NCBI RefSeq assembly: GCF_003987145.1
Contig: NZ_PIPL01000001.1
Coordinates: forward strand, 1,860,001-1,924,000
Length of the DNA: 64,000 bases
DNA from: Aliidiomarina minuta
GTDB taxonomy: Bacteria; Pseudomonadota; Gammaproteobacteria; Enterobacterales; Alteromonadaceae
Direction: 5' to 3'
Shown here: positions 1-7,725 of the stretch, piece by piece
How the letters are laid out: every line of letters begins with the position of its first letter
How positions within the stretch are numbered: the first letter of the stretch is position 1
Position numbers and translations under genes: made by a program
The notes under the pieces: model-generated
Database searches by the model: none
What the model was told of the DNA's origin: nothing
What the model saw: only the letters and a program-made list of their open reading frames with translations

Positions 1-2
1 GC

Positions 3-572
3 GTGGCAAAAGCACAACAAAAAGGCCAGATACGAATTATCGGTGGCCGCTGGCGTGGCCGTAAATTAGCGGTGCTTCACGCGGAAGGATTGCGCCCAAC
101 CGGTGACCGGATTAAAGAAACCCTGTTTAACTGGATTCAGTTTGATCTGGCTGGCAGCCGGGTGCTGGATCTCTTCGCTGGCACCGGCAGCCTCGGCTTT
201 GAAGCCCTCTCCCGCGGCGCAGCCCAGGCAACTTTTGTGGAAACACACCTGCCTGCGGCACGCCAGTTACAGGAAAATATAGCGCTCCTGAAGGCTGAGG
301 CCAGTGTCGAGACCCGCAGTGCAGAGCAACTGTTGCCATCACTGCCAGCCAACAGTGTTGACCTGATATTGATAGACCCCCCTTTCCAACAGGGCTGGTT
401 ACCGCGTATTATTCCGTTGCTCGAAAATTCCGGCTGCCTGACTGAACACGCACTTATTTATGTCGAATGCGAACGTCGTGAAGACTTCAGCCAGTGGCCT
501 TCTAATTGGCACCTGCTGCGTGATAAAGAGATTGGTCAGGTGCATTTTCGCTTATTTACCAGGGAGTCCTGA
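3..572 (+). CDS. rsmD: 16S rRNA (guanine966-N2)-methyltransferase RsmD
   Basis: RsmD methylates G966 of 16S rRNA in the assembling 30S subunit using S-adenosylmethionine. The N-terminus reads QIRIIGGRWRGRKL, typical of the family. A Rossmann SAM-binding motif, DLFAGTGSLG, lies at residues 56-65 and the catalytic DPPF motif (the NPPY equivalent) at about 125-128. The length of 189 residues is close to the roughly 198 of E. coli. The GTG at position 3 is the first possible start, but the window begins here, so a start a few codons upstream cannot be excluded. The stop overlaps the ATG of the next gene (TGATG), implying translational coupling with the yhhL-like gene, the same order as in E. coli. 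Function is confident from family motifs. Confidence 0.95.
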   Translation: MAKAQQKGQIRIIGGRWRGRKLAVLHAEGLRPTGDRIKETLFNWIQFDLAGSRVLDLFAGTGSLGFEALSRGAAQATFVETHLPAARQLQENIALLKAEASVETRSAEQLLPSLPANSVDLILIDPPFQQGWLPRIIPLLENSGCLTEHALIYVECERREDFSQWPSNWHLLRDKEIGQVHFRLFTRES

Positions 573-883
573 TGCGCTGGATAATTTATGTTGGCCAGGC
601 TGTTTTCATTGGCCTTTGGGCTGTTCTTATAGCTAATTTAATCTGGCCTTTTCCGGGCAAAGCTTTTGCTTTGTTTACTTTGCTCTTGCTGATCGTAACC
701 CTAATGCACCTGGTCAATGTGCTGCTCTTTATGGGCATGGTGCAAGGCCGCATGCGGCCGGATAAAAAAGATTACTGGAACGTTTTTGTGTTCGGTATTA
801 TTGGCTGGTTGATGGCTTTACGTCGCCACCAGCAAGCCCCCTCGGTTAGCGAGTCGGAGCCGCATTCTCAAGATCCTCAATAG
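572..883 (+). CDS. yhhL: DUF1145 family small membrane protein (YhhL-like)
   Basis: A 103-residue inner-membrane protein with hydrophobic segments at about residues 3-27, 33-55 and 68-82 and a polar C-terminal tail. Both the sequence pattern and the position directly after rsmD match E. coli YhhL (DUF1145), whose function is unknown. Its start overlaps the rsmD stop by one base. The last 38 bases overlap the 3' end of the convergent yjaG-like gene, so the two transcripts are antisense at their ends. Nothing in the sequence points to a ligand or enzymatic activity. Confidence 0.85.
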   Translation: MRWIIYVGQAVFIGLWAVLIANLIWPFPGKAFALFTLLLLIVTLMHLVNVLLFMGMVQGRMRPDKKDYWNVFVFGIIGWLMALRRHQQAPSVSESEPHSQDPQ

Positions 884-1466
884 CCAGGCCCAGGTTGCTG
901 ATACCCTCATCAGCAACCATGCCGCGCACTTGTTTAACCAATTCCGGGCTTAGCTCTTCCTGACTACTCAGGAAAGTGACCATGGCCTGCTGCATGGCAA
1001 TTTCATACGCGGTCAACTCGTGCTCTTGTAGCATCTGTTCGCGGGCTTGCACTTCCATATCCGCCCCTTCACTCAACTCCAGAAAATGCGCCACACTGCC
1101 CTGGGAAACTTTAGCCACATCCAGCAAAGGACTGCCTTCTTTGTCTATGAGTCCTTGCAACATGGTGCTAATAGCAGTGCAGGCTTCCATCGCCGGGTAC
1201 ACCCCAAGTAAGTCATGACCGTATTCACTCGGAGTTTCATCATCCACTTTTTCCTGCCAACGCGAGAAGTTCGCTTTGCCACCCTGCGCCAGCCATTGCC
1301 AGACAACATCCAGCGCCCCCTGCAGTACTTTAGGGTCGCCAAAACCAGTAACCCGATGAAACAAATCATAATTAGGCCGCATACGTGCGCACAAATAACA
1401 GGCCAGTAAAGCCTGGTGCTCAAAAGGTAGCTCTCTGATTTGCTGAAAAGTAGTATGTTTTGTCAT
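846..1466 (-). CDS. yjaG: DUF416 family protein (YjaG-like)
   Basis: A soluble, largely helical protein of about 206 residues that resembles E. coli YjaG (DUF416). Shared landmarks are the region around FEHQALLACYLCARMRPNY, the TGFGD motif, and the GVYPAMEAC segment near the middle. The family has no established function. An ATG at 1476-1478 would start two bases after the upstream stop, but the ATG at 1464-1466 has an AGAGAGA ribosome-binding site directly before it and is preferred. It lies just downstream of the yhgN-like gene on the same strand and is probably cotranscribed. Its 3' end overlaps yhhL. Confidence 0.8.
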   Translation of the reverse strand: MTKHTTFQQIRELPFEHQALLACYLCARMRPNYDLFHRVTGFGDPKVLQGALDVVWQWLAQGGKANFSRWQEKVDDETPSEYGHDLLGVYPAMEACTAISTMLQGLIDKEGSPLLDVAKVSQGSVAHFLELSEGADMEVQAREQMLQEHELTAYEIAMQQAMVTFLSSQEELSPELVKQVRGMVADEGISNLGLAIEDLENAAPTR

Positions 1467-1480
1467 TCTCTCTGCCATTG

Positions 1481-2074
1481 TTATGCCGCCTGTTCCATAT
1501 AAGCCATAATGCCATCCAGAAACATCTGCACTGCAATCATTACCAGAATCATACCCATTAGCCGTTCAATAGCATTGAGTCCTCGCTGACCTAAAGCACG
1601 CAGAAAAATGTTACTGAACATCAGGATAGTCGCTGAAATACCCCATGCGATAACACTGGCAATAGTCCAGTCCAGCATACGATCCGGTGCCTGGTTAGCG
1701 AATAAAAGCAACGCAGCCAGTAGCGACGGTCCCGAAATCAACGGAATGGCCAAGGGCACGATAAAGGGCTCATCGCCCGCGGGTAAACCCAACACCCCAC
1801 CCGGCTGCGGAAAAATAAGACGTAGCGCAATAATAAACAGAATAATACCGCCAGCAATGCTAACCGATTCCTGACGCAACCCTAACCATTCCAGCAAACT
1901 GCTGCCCAAATATAAAAATAGCAGCATGACAATCAGTGCTACTACCAGCTCCCGCATCAGCACAACTTTGCGACGTTTAGGTTCTACATGACGCAGCACC
2001 GAAAGAAAGATAGGCAGATTGCCAAGTGGGTTCATGATTAACAGTAAGGTAATAGTCGCTGTTGGAATATCCAA
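1481..2074 (-). CDS. yhgN: MarC family integral membrane protein (YhgN-like)
   Basis: A 197-residue inner-membrane protein with six hydrophobic segments, the MarC-family architecture and the same length as E. coli YhgN. Family landmarks visible are MNPLGNLPIF near the N-terminus, the glycine-rich SIAGGIILF helix, and LPAGDEPFIVPLAIPL in the middle loop. MarC proteins are often called multiple-antibiotic-resistance related, but no transport substrate is established, so only the family should be trusted. It leads a two-gene minus-strand unit with the yjaG-like gene and is divergent from the dehydratase at 2167 across a 92-bp gap. Confidence 0.88.
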   Translation of the reverse strand: MDIPTATITLLLIMNPLGNLPIFLSVLRHVEPKRRKVVLMRELVVALIVMLLFLYLGSSLLEWLGLRQESVSIAGGIILFIIALRLIFPQPGGVLGLPAGDEPFIVPLAIPLISGPSLLAALLLFANQAPDRMLDWTIASVIAWGISATILMFSNIFLRALGQRGLNAIERLMGMILVMIAVQMFLDGIMAYMEQAA

Positions 2075-2166
2075 GGCGCGCGCCTCCTCAGGCTGGCGTA
2101 AAGAATGCTCAATAGTGTACGCTGAAGGCAGTTAATTAACAAAACCGACAAGGTCTTTTTTTACTT

Positions 2167-3159
2167 ATGAACTGGCAATACGCAGCAGGGCAAGAAGCCT
2201 TACAACTAGACTGCATTAACCGCGCACAGCAATTAATTGCGCCTTATGTAGTTCATACACCAGTGCTACAGAATGCACACCTCGATGAACTTGCCGGTGC
2301 TCAGCTTTTTTTCAAATGTGAAAACCTGCAGCGTACCGGTGCCTTTAAGTTCCGTGGCGCCTGTCATGCGCTCCTGCAATTACCCAAAGAAGTCCGCGAA
2401 GCCGGAGTTTACACAGTTTCTTCAGGTAATCATGGGGCTGCACTTGCCTGCGCTGGGCAATTGCTTAATATTAAGGTCCGCGTCGCCGTTCCCAGTTCTG
2501 GTTCAGCTGTCAAAAAAGCTAATATTGCCCGTTATGCAGCCGATATCGTCGAAATCGAGCCAGGCATGGCGGCCAGGGAAGCTATCGTCGCCCAATGGCA
2601 ACAGGAAGACCCTGAAGCTCGCTTTATACCCCCCTATAACCATGAGCATATTATTGCAGGCCAGGGTACCGCTGCACTGGAGCTGATCAAAGAACAGCCT
2701 CACCTCAACTCCCTGATAGCCCCCGTTGGTGGGGGCGGTTTATTAAGCGGTACTATTATGGTGGGACATAGCCAAAGCATGGCGATTTACGCTGCCGAAC
2801 CTGAACTGGCCGATGACGCCTGGGCGTCACTTGAGCAAGGACAAATCCAGCCAGCACGAGAACCAAAAACTATTTGCGACGGCCTGTTAACCTCACTAGG
2901 CGATAAAACTTTCCCCATTATTCGTGATGGTGTCGATAAAATCATTCGTGTTTCCGAACAGCAGGTAATTGAAGCGATGCAACTGATTTGGCAAGAACTC
3001 AAAGTCATAGTAGAGCCTTCTTCAGCCACTGTACTGGCCGCCGTCCTTGCACAACCTGCACTATTCCAGAAACAAAATATCGGTCTACTCCTGAGTGGCG
3101 GCAACCTGGATATCACACGCGTCCCCTGGAACAGCAGCATACTGGAGTTAGAACTTTAA
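2167..3159 (+). CDS. PLP-dependent threonine/serine dehydratase-like enzyme (fold type II)
   Basis: A 330-residue fold-type II PLP enzyme. The internal aldimine lysine is Lys61 in the motif GAFKFRGA. SSGNHG at about 83-88 should bind the cofactor phosphate face and VGGGGLLSG at about 186-194 is the phosphate-binding glycine loop. It lacks the C-terminal ACT regulatory domain of biosynthetic IlvA, so it resembles catabolic threonine dehydratase, serine racemase or hydroxyaspartate ammonia-lyase. The stop overlaps the start of the next gene (TAATG), a DSD1-like D-amino-acid enzyme. That pairing favours a role in hydroxy-amino-acid degradation or racemisation over isoleucine biosynthesis. Substrate is unresolved. 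Confidence 0.85.
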   Translation: MNWQYAAGQEALQLDCINRAQQLIAPYVVHTPVLQNAHLDELAGAQLFFKCENLQRTGAFKFRGACHALLQLPKEVREAGVYTVSSGNHGAALACAGQLLNIKVRVAVPSSGSAVKKANIARYAADIVEIEPGMAAREAIVAQWQQEDPEARFIPPYNHEHIIAGQGTAALELIKEQPHLNSLIAPVGGGGLLSGTIMVGHSQSMAIYAAEPELADDAWASLEQGQIQPAREPKTICDGLLTSLGDKTFPIIRDGVDKIIRVSEQQVIEAMQLIWQELKVIVEPSSATVLAAVLAQPALFQKQNIGLLLSGGNLDITRVPWNSSILELEL

Positions 3160-4244
3160 TGAGCACACTTAACTGGCAACATATCACAGGGCCTCGTATT
3201 CTGGTCGACACACAACGCGCTAAACGTAATATACAGCGCATGCAGGCGCATGCTGACAGTACCTCCGTCAGCCTGCGACCCCATTTTAAAACGCATCAGT
3301 CTGTAGATATAGGCCGCTGGTTTCGCGAAGCTGGCACTCAGGCTATCGCGGTATCCTCTGTCACTATGGCGCAGCAGTTTGAAAAAGCCGGTTGGCGCGA
3401 CATCATGATTGCCATTCCTCTTAATCCAAGAGAACTGTCCGCTATCAACCGACTGGCCGCAGATACCCGACTGACCCTTTGTATTGAGCATGAAGACGCC
3501 CTGAATACCCTCTCGCGACTAAGCAACCCCGTTGACGTCATGCTTGAAGTGGACGCGGGTTACGGACGCACCGGTCTTGACTGCGCACAGCAAGAGCGTA
3601 TTCAGGCCCTGGCTCTCTCGACACTGAACCTGCCACAAGTAAAAAATATCGGTTTGCTGTTGCATGCGGGCAACAGTTACCAGGCACGAGGTGATGATGA
3701 AATAGCACAGATACACCAGCAAAGTCTGAGCCAGGTAAGACAACTCGCCGATTTTATAAGCCTTCCTGACGGCCACCAGCTATTTATCTCAGTCGGCGAC
3801 ACACCAACCTGCAGTCGCATGAAAAGTTTCCCCGGGGCCGATGAAATCCGCCCCGGTAACTACGTCTTTTACGATCTTATGCAACAGCATATAGGTGCCT
3901 GTGAGTGGGACGATATTGCGCTCACCCTGGCCTGCCCCATCATCGCGCGTTACCCTGAGCGCAATGAAGTCGTGGTGCATGGCGGTGCTGTGCATTTTAG
4001 TAAAGACTATATTCAACGAGATGGAGCCCCCTGTTATGGGCAAGTCATGAAAATGACTGACCAGGGCTGGGCGGGAGAGCCTGTTGAGGGCGCCTTTGTG
4101 CACGGATTATCTCAGGAGCACGGCAAAGTGCGCATGCCCGCAGGCATGGCTGAACAAATGCAATTAGGGGATTTACTGGTGATAGCACCCGCGCATTCTT
4201 GCCTGACTATGGCCGCCATGCGCGAGTTTGTTGCTTTCGGTTAA
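3159..4244 (+). CDS. DSD1 family PLP enzyme (D-threonine aldolase / D-serine dehydratase-like)
   Basis: An alanine-racemase-type TIM-barrel PLP protein of 361 residues. The PLP lysine is probably Lys44 in RPHFKTHQ, matching the family's RPHxKTHK. The C-terminal domain carries LSQEHG and PAHSC, which in eukaryotic D-serine dehydratase supply the metal-binding His and Cys. The reading frame is open upstream, but the ATG at 3159 overlaps the preceding stop and begins at the usual family N-terminus. The C-terminus stops soon after the PAHSC motif. With the adjacent dehydratase it probably handles D- or threo-hydroxy amino acids. The exact substrate cannot be read from the sequence. Confidence 0.85.
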   Translation: MSTLNWQHITGPRILVDTQRAKRNIQRMQAHADSTSVSLRPHFKTHQSVDIGRWFREAGTQAIAVSSVTMAQQFEKAGWRDIMIAIPLNPRELSAINRLAADTRLTLCIEHEDALNTLSRLSNPVDVMLEVDAGYGRTGLDCAQQERIQALALSTLNLPQVKNIGLLLHAGNSYQARGDDEIAQIHQQSLSQVRQLADFISLPDGHQLFISVGDTPTCSRMKSFPGADEIRPGNYVFYDLMQQHIGACEWDDIALTLACPIIARYPERNEVVVHGGAVHFSKDYIQRDGAPCYGQVMKMTDQGWAGEPVEGAFVHGLSQEHGKVRMPAGMAEQMQLGDLLVIAPAHSCLTMAAMREFVAFG

Positions 4245-4261
4245 TTGCTTTCGGCTAATAG

Positions 4262-4690
4262 TTATTTAGCAAAAAGATTATCCATATTGGCAAAGCCTTT
4301 AAATTCAAGAGCGTTGCCGGCAGGGTCGTTAAAAAACATGGTGGCCTGCTCGCCAGGCTGCCCCTGAAAACGAATGTACGGCTTAATAACAAAGTCTATT
4401 TCAGCTTTTTCCAGCCGCTCCGCGAGCAGTTTCCAGTCATCCATTTTCAATACCACACCAAAATGAGGTACTGGCACTGCATGACCGTCTACCGGATTGC
4501 TCGCTGGTGGCAGCAAACGTTCCGGCGCCACGTGGGTAACTAACTGGTGACCATAAAAATCCCAGTCTACCCATTGATCAGAGCTACGCCCTTCGGCGCA
4601 GCCCATTAAGTCGCCATAAAAGCGACGGGCTGCGGTCAGATCATCTACCGGGATTGCCAGATGAAAAGGCATTACCTGATTGCTACTCAC
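4262..4690 (-). CDS. VOC/glyoxalase superfamily protein
   Basis: A 142-residue vicinal-oxygen-chelate protein. The N-terminal half reads [20 protein letters not shown], a classic VOC opening with a candidate metal-binding His. The C-terminal half ends [14 protein letters not shown], with the Glu expected as a metal ligand. The fold fits a dioxygenase, isomerase or drug-binding protein, and nothing identifies which. The start is GTG at 4688-4690, overlapping the stop of the upstream cystathionine lyase-like gene by four bases. It is therefore translationally coupled to the sulfur-amino-acid genes and may act on their by-products, which is inference. Confidence 0.85.
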   Translation of the reverse strand: MSSNQVMPFHLAIPVDDLTAARRFYGDLMGCAEGRSSDQWVDWDFYGHQLVTHVAPERLLPPASNPVDGHAVPVPHFGVVLKMDDWKLLAERLEKAEIDFVIKPYIRFQGQPGEQATMFFNDPAGNALEFKGFANMDNLFAK

Positions 4691-5859
4691 ATAGCCTCCA
4701 GAGCTTGCTCCAAATCAGCGATCAGGTCATCAGTCTCTTCGATACCTACGGAGATACGCACGAAGTTGTCATGAATACCCAGCTTCTCACGATTTTCTAC
4801 CGGAATAGAGGCATGGGTCATAATTGCCGGATGCTCGATAAGACTCTCGACACCGCCCAGACTTTCCGCTAGCGCGAAAATTTCGACCGCTTTCAGGAAG
4901 CGACTAGCGGCTTCAATATCACCGTCCAGGAAAATCGAAATCATGCCACCGAAACCAGTCATTTGCGACAACGCCAGCTCGTGTTGAGGGTGGCTTACCA
5001 AACCAGGGTGAATGACTTTCTTAACCCGTGGATGCTGTTCCAGCCATTTTGCAATCTTAAGCCCGCTTTCATTATGCTGACGCATGCGCAAAGCTAAAGT
5101 TTTAACCCCACGCAACGCCAGGTAGCTGTCAAAAGGCCCCGCGATAGCGCCTACCGCATTTTGCAAAAACACCATGCGTTCCGCCAGGTCTTCGTTATCA
5201 CCGACCACCACCATGCCACCGACCATATCGGAATGGCCATTCAGATATTTAGTGGCCGAGTGCATAACTATATCGGCACCCATTTCCAAAGGACGCTGAT
5301 TAAACGGCGTGGCAAAAGTATTATCAACCACGACAATAATATTCGGATTATGGGCTTTGGCCAAACGTACCGCGGCTTCGATATCAACCAGTTTAAGCAT
5401 CGGGTTGCTAGGCGTTTCTATCCATAACATGCGGGTTTTATCGGTAAAAGAGTTCTTGATCTCTTCTTGATCTGCCAGATCCACATAAGCAAAGTCCAGC
5501 CCGGCGGAACGCTGACGTACTTTATCAAACAAGCGGAAACTGCCACCGTAAAGGTCATCCATAGCCACCACTTGGTCGCCGCTGTCCAGCAGCTCCAGAA
5601 TGGTCGATGTGGCTGCCATGCCAGAAGCAAAAGCCAGCCCCTGAGTACCGCCTTCCAGATTTGCTACCGAGCGTTCATATGCAAAACGAGTCGGATTATG
5701 TGAACGCGAGTATTCAAAGCCTTTATGTACTCCAGGGCTGTCCTGAAGATAAGTTGAACTGGTCACTATTGGCGGCATAACAGCCCCCGTCGTCGGGTCT
5801 GGTTCCTGACCGCCATGAATAGTACGGGTTGAAAATGCTAAATCTTTTTTACTGCTCAT
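4687..5859 (-). CDS. Cys/Met metabolism PLP enzyme, probable cystathionine gamma-lyase
   Basis: A 390-residue fold-type I PLP enzyme of the trans-sulfuration family. The PLP lysine is about Lys204 in the motif [15 protein letters not shown], and the cofactor-binding segments FASGMAAT and ETPSNP are present. Family members include cystathionine gamma-synthase, beta-lyase and gamma-lyase, which are hard to separate by eye. The gene lies 29 bp behind a cystathionine beta-synthase-like gene, so gamma-lyase (cystathionine to cysteine) is the most economical reading. The reading frame stays open upstream, but the ATG at 5857-5859 has AGAGAGA six bases before it. The stop overlaps the VOC gene start. 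Confidence 0.85.
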   Translation of the reverse strand: MSSKKDLAFSTRTIHGGQEPDPTTGAVMPPIVTSSTYLQDSPGVHKGFEYSRSHNPTRFAYERSVANLEGGTQGLAFASGMAATSTILELLDSGDQVVAMDDLYGGSFRLFDKVRQRSAGLDFAYVDLADQEEIKNSFTDKTRMLWIETPSNPMLKLVDIEAAVRLAKAHNPNIIVVVDNTFATPFNQRPLEMGADIVMHSATKYLNGHSDMVGGMVVVGDNEDLAERMVFLQNAVGAIAGPFDSYLALRGVKTLALRMRQHNESGLKIAKWLEQHPRVKKVIHPGLVSHPQHELALSQMTGFGGMISIFLDGDIEAASRFLKAVEIFALAESLGGVESLIEHPAIMTHASIPVENREKLGIHDNFVRISVGIEETDDLIADLEQALEAM

Positions 5860-5888
5860 ATTTAATCTCTCTTTAATTCGGTACGTAT

Positions 5889-6854
5889 TTAGTCCAGATC
5901 CTGCGCGGCAATCCATTCATCATTAAATAGTTTAGACAGATAACGACAGCCAGTGTCACAAGCCAGGGTAACCACTCGTTTAGGCTCTGTCTGGTTTTGA
6001 CAGTAGCGCAGTGCAGCAGCTATTAAGGTACCACTGGAAGGTCCAACCATAATGCCTTCTTTCAACAGCACATCGCGCGCCGTCTGGAACGATTCTTTAT
6101 CACTTATTGCGTAGGCTTTGTTCGCCAGCGAGATATCACAGGTTTTAGGAATAAAATCTTCGCCAATCCCCTCAATCAGCCAGCTGCCCGGATCTACTTC
6201 TTTTCCTTCGTTGACCAAAGGTTCCAGAATAGAGCCTTTAGGATCCGCCAGCACCAGATCCACATTCTTGTTCTTTTCTCGTAAAAACCTGCCCACACCA
6301 CTTAAAGTGCCACCAGAACCTACACCACAAACAAAGGCATCCAAGTTGCCTTCCATCTGTTGCCACATTTCAGGTGCTGTAGTTTCATAGTGAGCTTTTA
6401 CATTAGCTGGGTTTTCAAACTGGTTAATATAAAATGCATTACGTTCTTTTGAGAGTCTTAATGCCATATCCTGATAATATTCAGGATGGCCTTTATGCAC
6501 GTCAGACCGGGTTTCAATCACTTCCGCGCCAATAGCACGCAGATTGTGCAGTTTTTCTCGGCTCATTTTATCCGGCAACACAATGATCAACTTATAACCT
6601 TTTTGCGCCGCGACCAGGCCCAGGCCCAGCCCGGTGTTACCAGCTGTCGCTTCAATCAAGGTATCGCCTGGCTTAATTTTACCTTCCGCTTCAGCCGCTT
6701 CAATCATGCTAACCGCTATACGATCTTTAATAGACGCACCTGGATTCTGAATTTCCAGTTTAAGGTAAAGCTCACATGGCCCGGTATCCAGATGGTTGAC
6801 ACGGATCATGGGAGTGTTGCCAATCATTTCTAACGCATTTGCATAAACTTTCAT
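5889..6854 (-). CDS. Cystathionine beta-synthase / cysteine synthase family PLP enzyme
   Basis: A 321-residue fold-type II PLP protein. The N-terminus reads IGNTPMIRVN and the PLP lysine is Lys43 in NPGASIKDRIA. EATAGNTG and GSGGTLSG are the substrate and phosphate loops, and PSSGT is near the C-terminus. There is no heme-binding N-terminus and no CBS regulatory pair. This makes it a short bacterial CBS or MccA-type enzyme that condenses serine or O-acetylserine with homocysteine. It heads the operon with the gamma-lyase-like and VOC genes, together a reverse transsulfuration pathway from homocysteine to cysteine. A near-perfect palindrome lies 45 bp upstream at 6899-6917. Confidence 0.85.
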   Translation of the reverse strand: MKVYANALEMIGNTPMIRVNHLDTGPCELYLKLEIQNPGASIKDRIAVSMIEAAEAEGKIKPGDTLIEATAGNTGLGLGLVAAQKGYKLIIVLPDKMSREKLHNLRAIGAEVIETRSDVHKGHPEYYQDMALRLSKERNAFYINQFENPANVKAHYETTAPEMWQQMEGNLDAFVCGVGSGGTLSGVGRFLREKNKNVDLVLADPKGSILEPLVNEGKEVDPGSWLIEGIGEDFIPKTCDISLANKAYAISDKESFQTARDVLLKEGIMVGPSSGTLIAAALRYCQNQTEPKRVVTLACDTGCRYLSKLFNDEWIAAQDLD

Positions 6855-6898
6855 AAAATTCGCCTTTTCCCCGGGCTGTGGACTATTTAGACAGCTAT

Positions 6899-6917
6899 CA
6901 TACTAAAGCTTAGTATG
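6899..6917. promoter_or_regulatory. Palindromic operator candidate upstream of the CBS-like gene
   Basis: The sequence CATACTAA-AGC-TTAGTATG has two perfect 8-bp inverted arms around a 3-bp centre. It lies in the 176-bp divergent gap, 45 bp before the CBS-like start and 114 bp before the lipoprotein gene. The position suits a repressor or activator of the transsulfuration operon. It does not match the MetJ box (AGACGTCT repeats), so the regulator is unknown. Confidence 0.45.
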
Positions 6918-6951
6918 AGTATCTATGCCGACTGGTTATCTGCTATACCTT

Positions 6952-6978
6952 TTGCTTAACGTAAATTCCCGTTACAAT
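6952..6978 (+). promoter_or_regulatory. Candidate sigma-70 promoter for the lipoprotein gene
   Basis: TTGCTT at 6952-6957 and TACAAT at 6973-6978 are separated by 15 bp (16 if TTTGCT is used as the -35 element). They end 52 bp before the ATG at 7031, which has AAGGA eight bases upstream. The short spacer makes this only a plausible promoter. Confidence 0.35.
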
Positions 6979-7030
6979 GGCTTTAAATTAATCAATATCC
7001 GTCACAATTCGGTAATTTAAGGATCACATT

Positions 7031-7645
7031 ATGCGATTTTCTTCACTACAGCTTGTCCTTATGGCAGCTGCTGGGACTTTGGCTTTAGGGGCTTGTACAC
7101 CAGCTGCTGAAAACCCTCAGGACGCTTTTTTTAATACTCTGAAAGAGCATTGCGGAAATGCTTATGCTGGTGAAGTCACTATCGGTGATGAAGAAGCTGA
7201 TGCAGAATGGATAGATAGCGACATCATTATTGAGGTTCGCGAGTGTGATGATAACCGCATTAGAATTCCGTTGCATGTTGGCGATGACCACTCCCGTACC
7301 TGGATTATCTCGCGTACCGATATGGAACTGGAACTCAAACATGATCACCGTTTAGAAGATGGCAGTCACGACCCACTGACAATGTACGGTGGCTCTACGT
7401 TCACACCGGGCACCGCAACATCACAGTCCTTTCCGGCTGATGAATACAGTAAACAACTATTTTCAGAGCTCGGCTACAGTGCTTCCATTGATAATACCTG
7501 GTGGGTCGAATTTCCAGATGCGGACACCTTACGTTATCGCTTAGTACGTGACGACCGCGAGTTTCAGGTCGATATTGACTTAAGTGAGACTGTCGAAGCA
7601 CCACAGGCTCCCTGGGGCTGGGAAGATAACTACCGTTATGAGTAA
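7031..7645 (+). CDS. Uncharacterised lipoprotein
   Basis: A 204-residue protein with a lipoprotein signal peptide: a short basic start, a hydrophobic core, and a lipobox LGAC with the lipidated Cys at about residue 22. The mature part is acidic, rich in Asp/Glu and Trp, and has two early cysteines (HCGN and ECDD) that could form a disulfide. I recognise no domain. It is monocistronic, with a promoter-like element upstream and a strong bidirectional terminator directly after the stop. It should sit in the periplasm or outer membrane. No function is assigned. Confidence 0.75.
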   Translation: MRFSSLQLVLMAAAGTLALGACTPAAENPQDAFFNTLKEHCGNAYAGEVTIGDEEADAEWIDSDIIIEVRECDDNRIRIPLHVGDDHSRTWIISRTDMELELKHDHRLEDGSHDPLTMYGGSTFTPGTATSQSFPADEYSKQLFSELGYSASIDNTWWVEFPDADTLRYRLVRDDREFQVDIDLSETVEAPQAPWGWEDNYRYE

Positions 7646-7656
7646 AAGCTGACGAC

Positions 7657-7691
7657 AAAAAAAGCGGACCTCTTCAGGTCCGCTTTTTTAT
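7657..7691. terminator. Bidirectional rho-independent terminator
   Basis: The stem AGCGGACC/GGTCCGCT at 7663-7684 has a 6-nt loop, an A tract before it and a T tract after it. It can end transcription of the lipoprotein on the plus strand and the S8 protease on the minus strand. Confidence 0.9.
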
Positions 7692-7725
7692 TTAACTTAT
7701 AGTTTAGCTATTTCATGCAGCTAAA

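Noticed and set aside
2988..3158. A 57-residue N-terminal extension of the DSD1-like gene
   Set aside because: It is out of frame within the dehydratase gene. The internal ATG overlaps the dehydratase stop and starts the family N-terminus.
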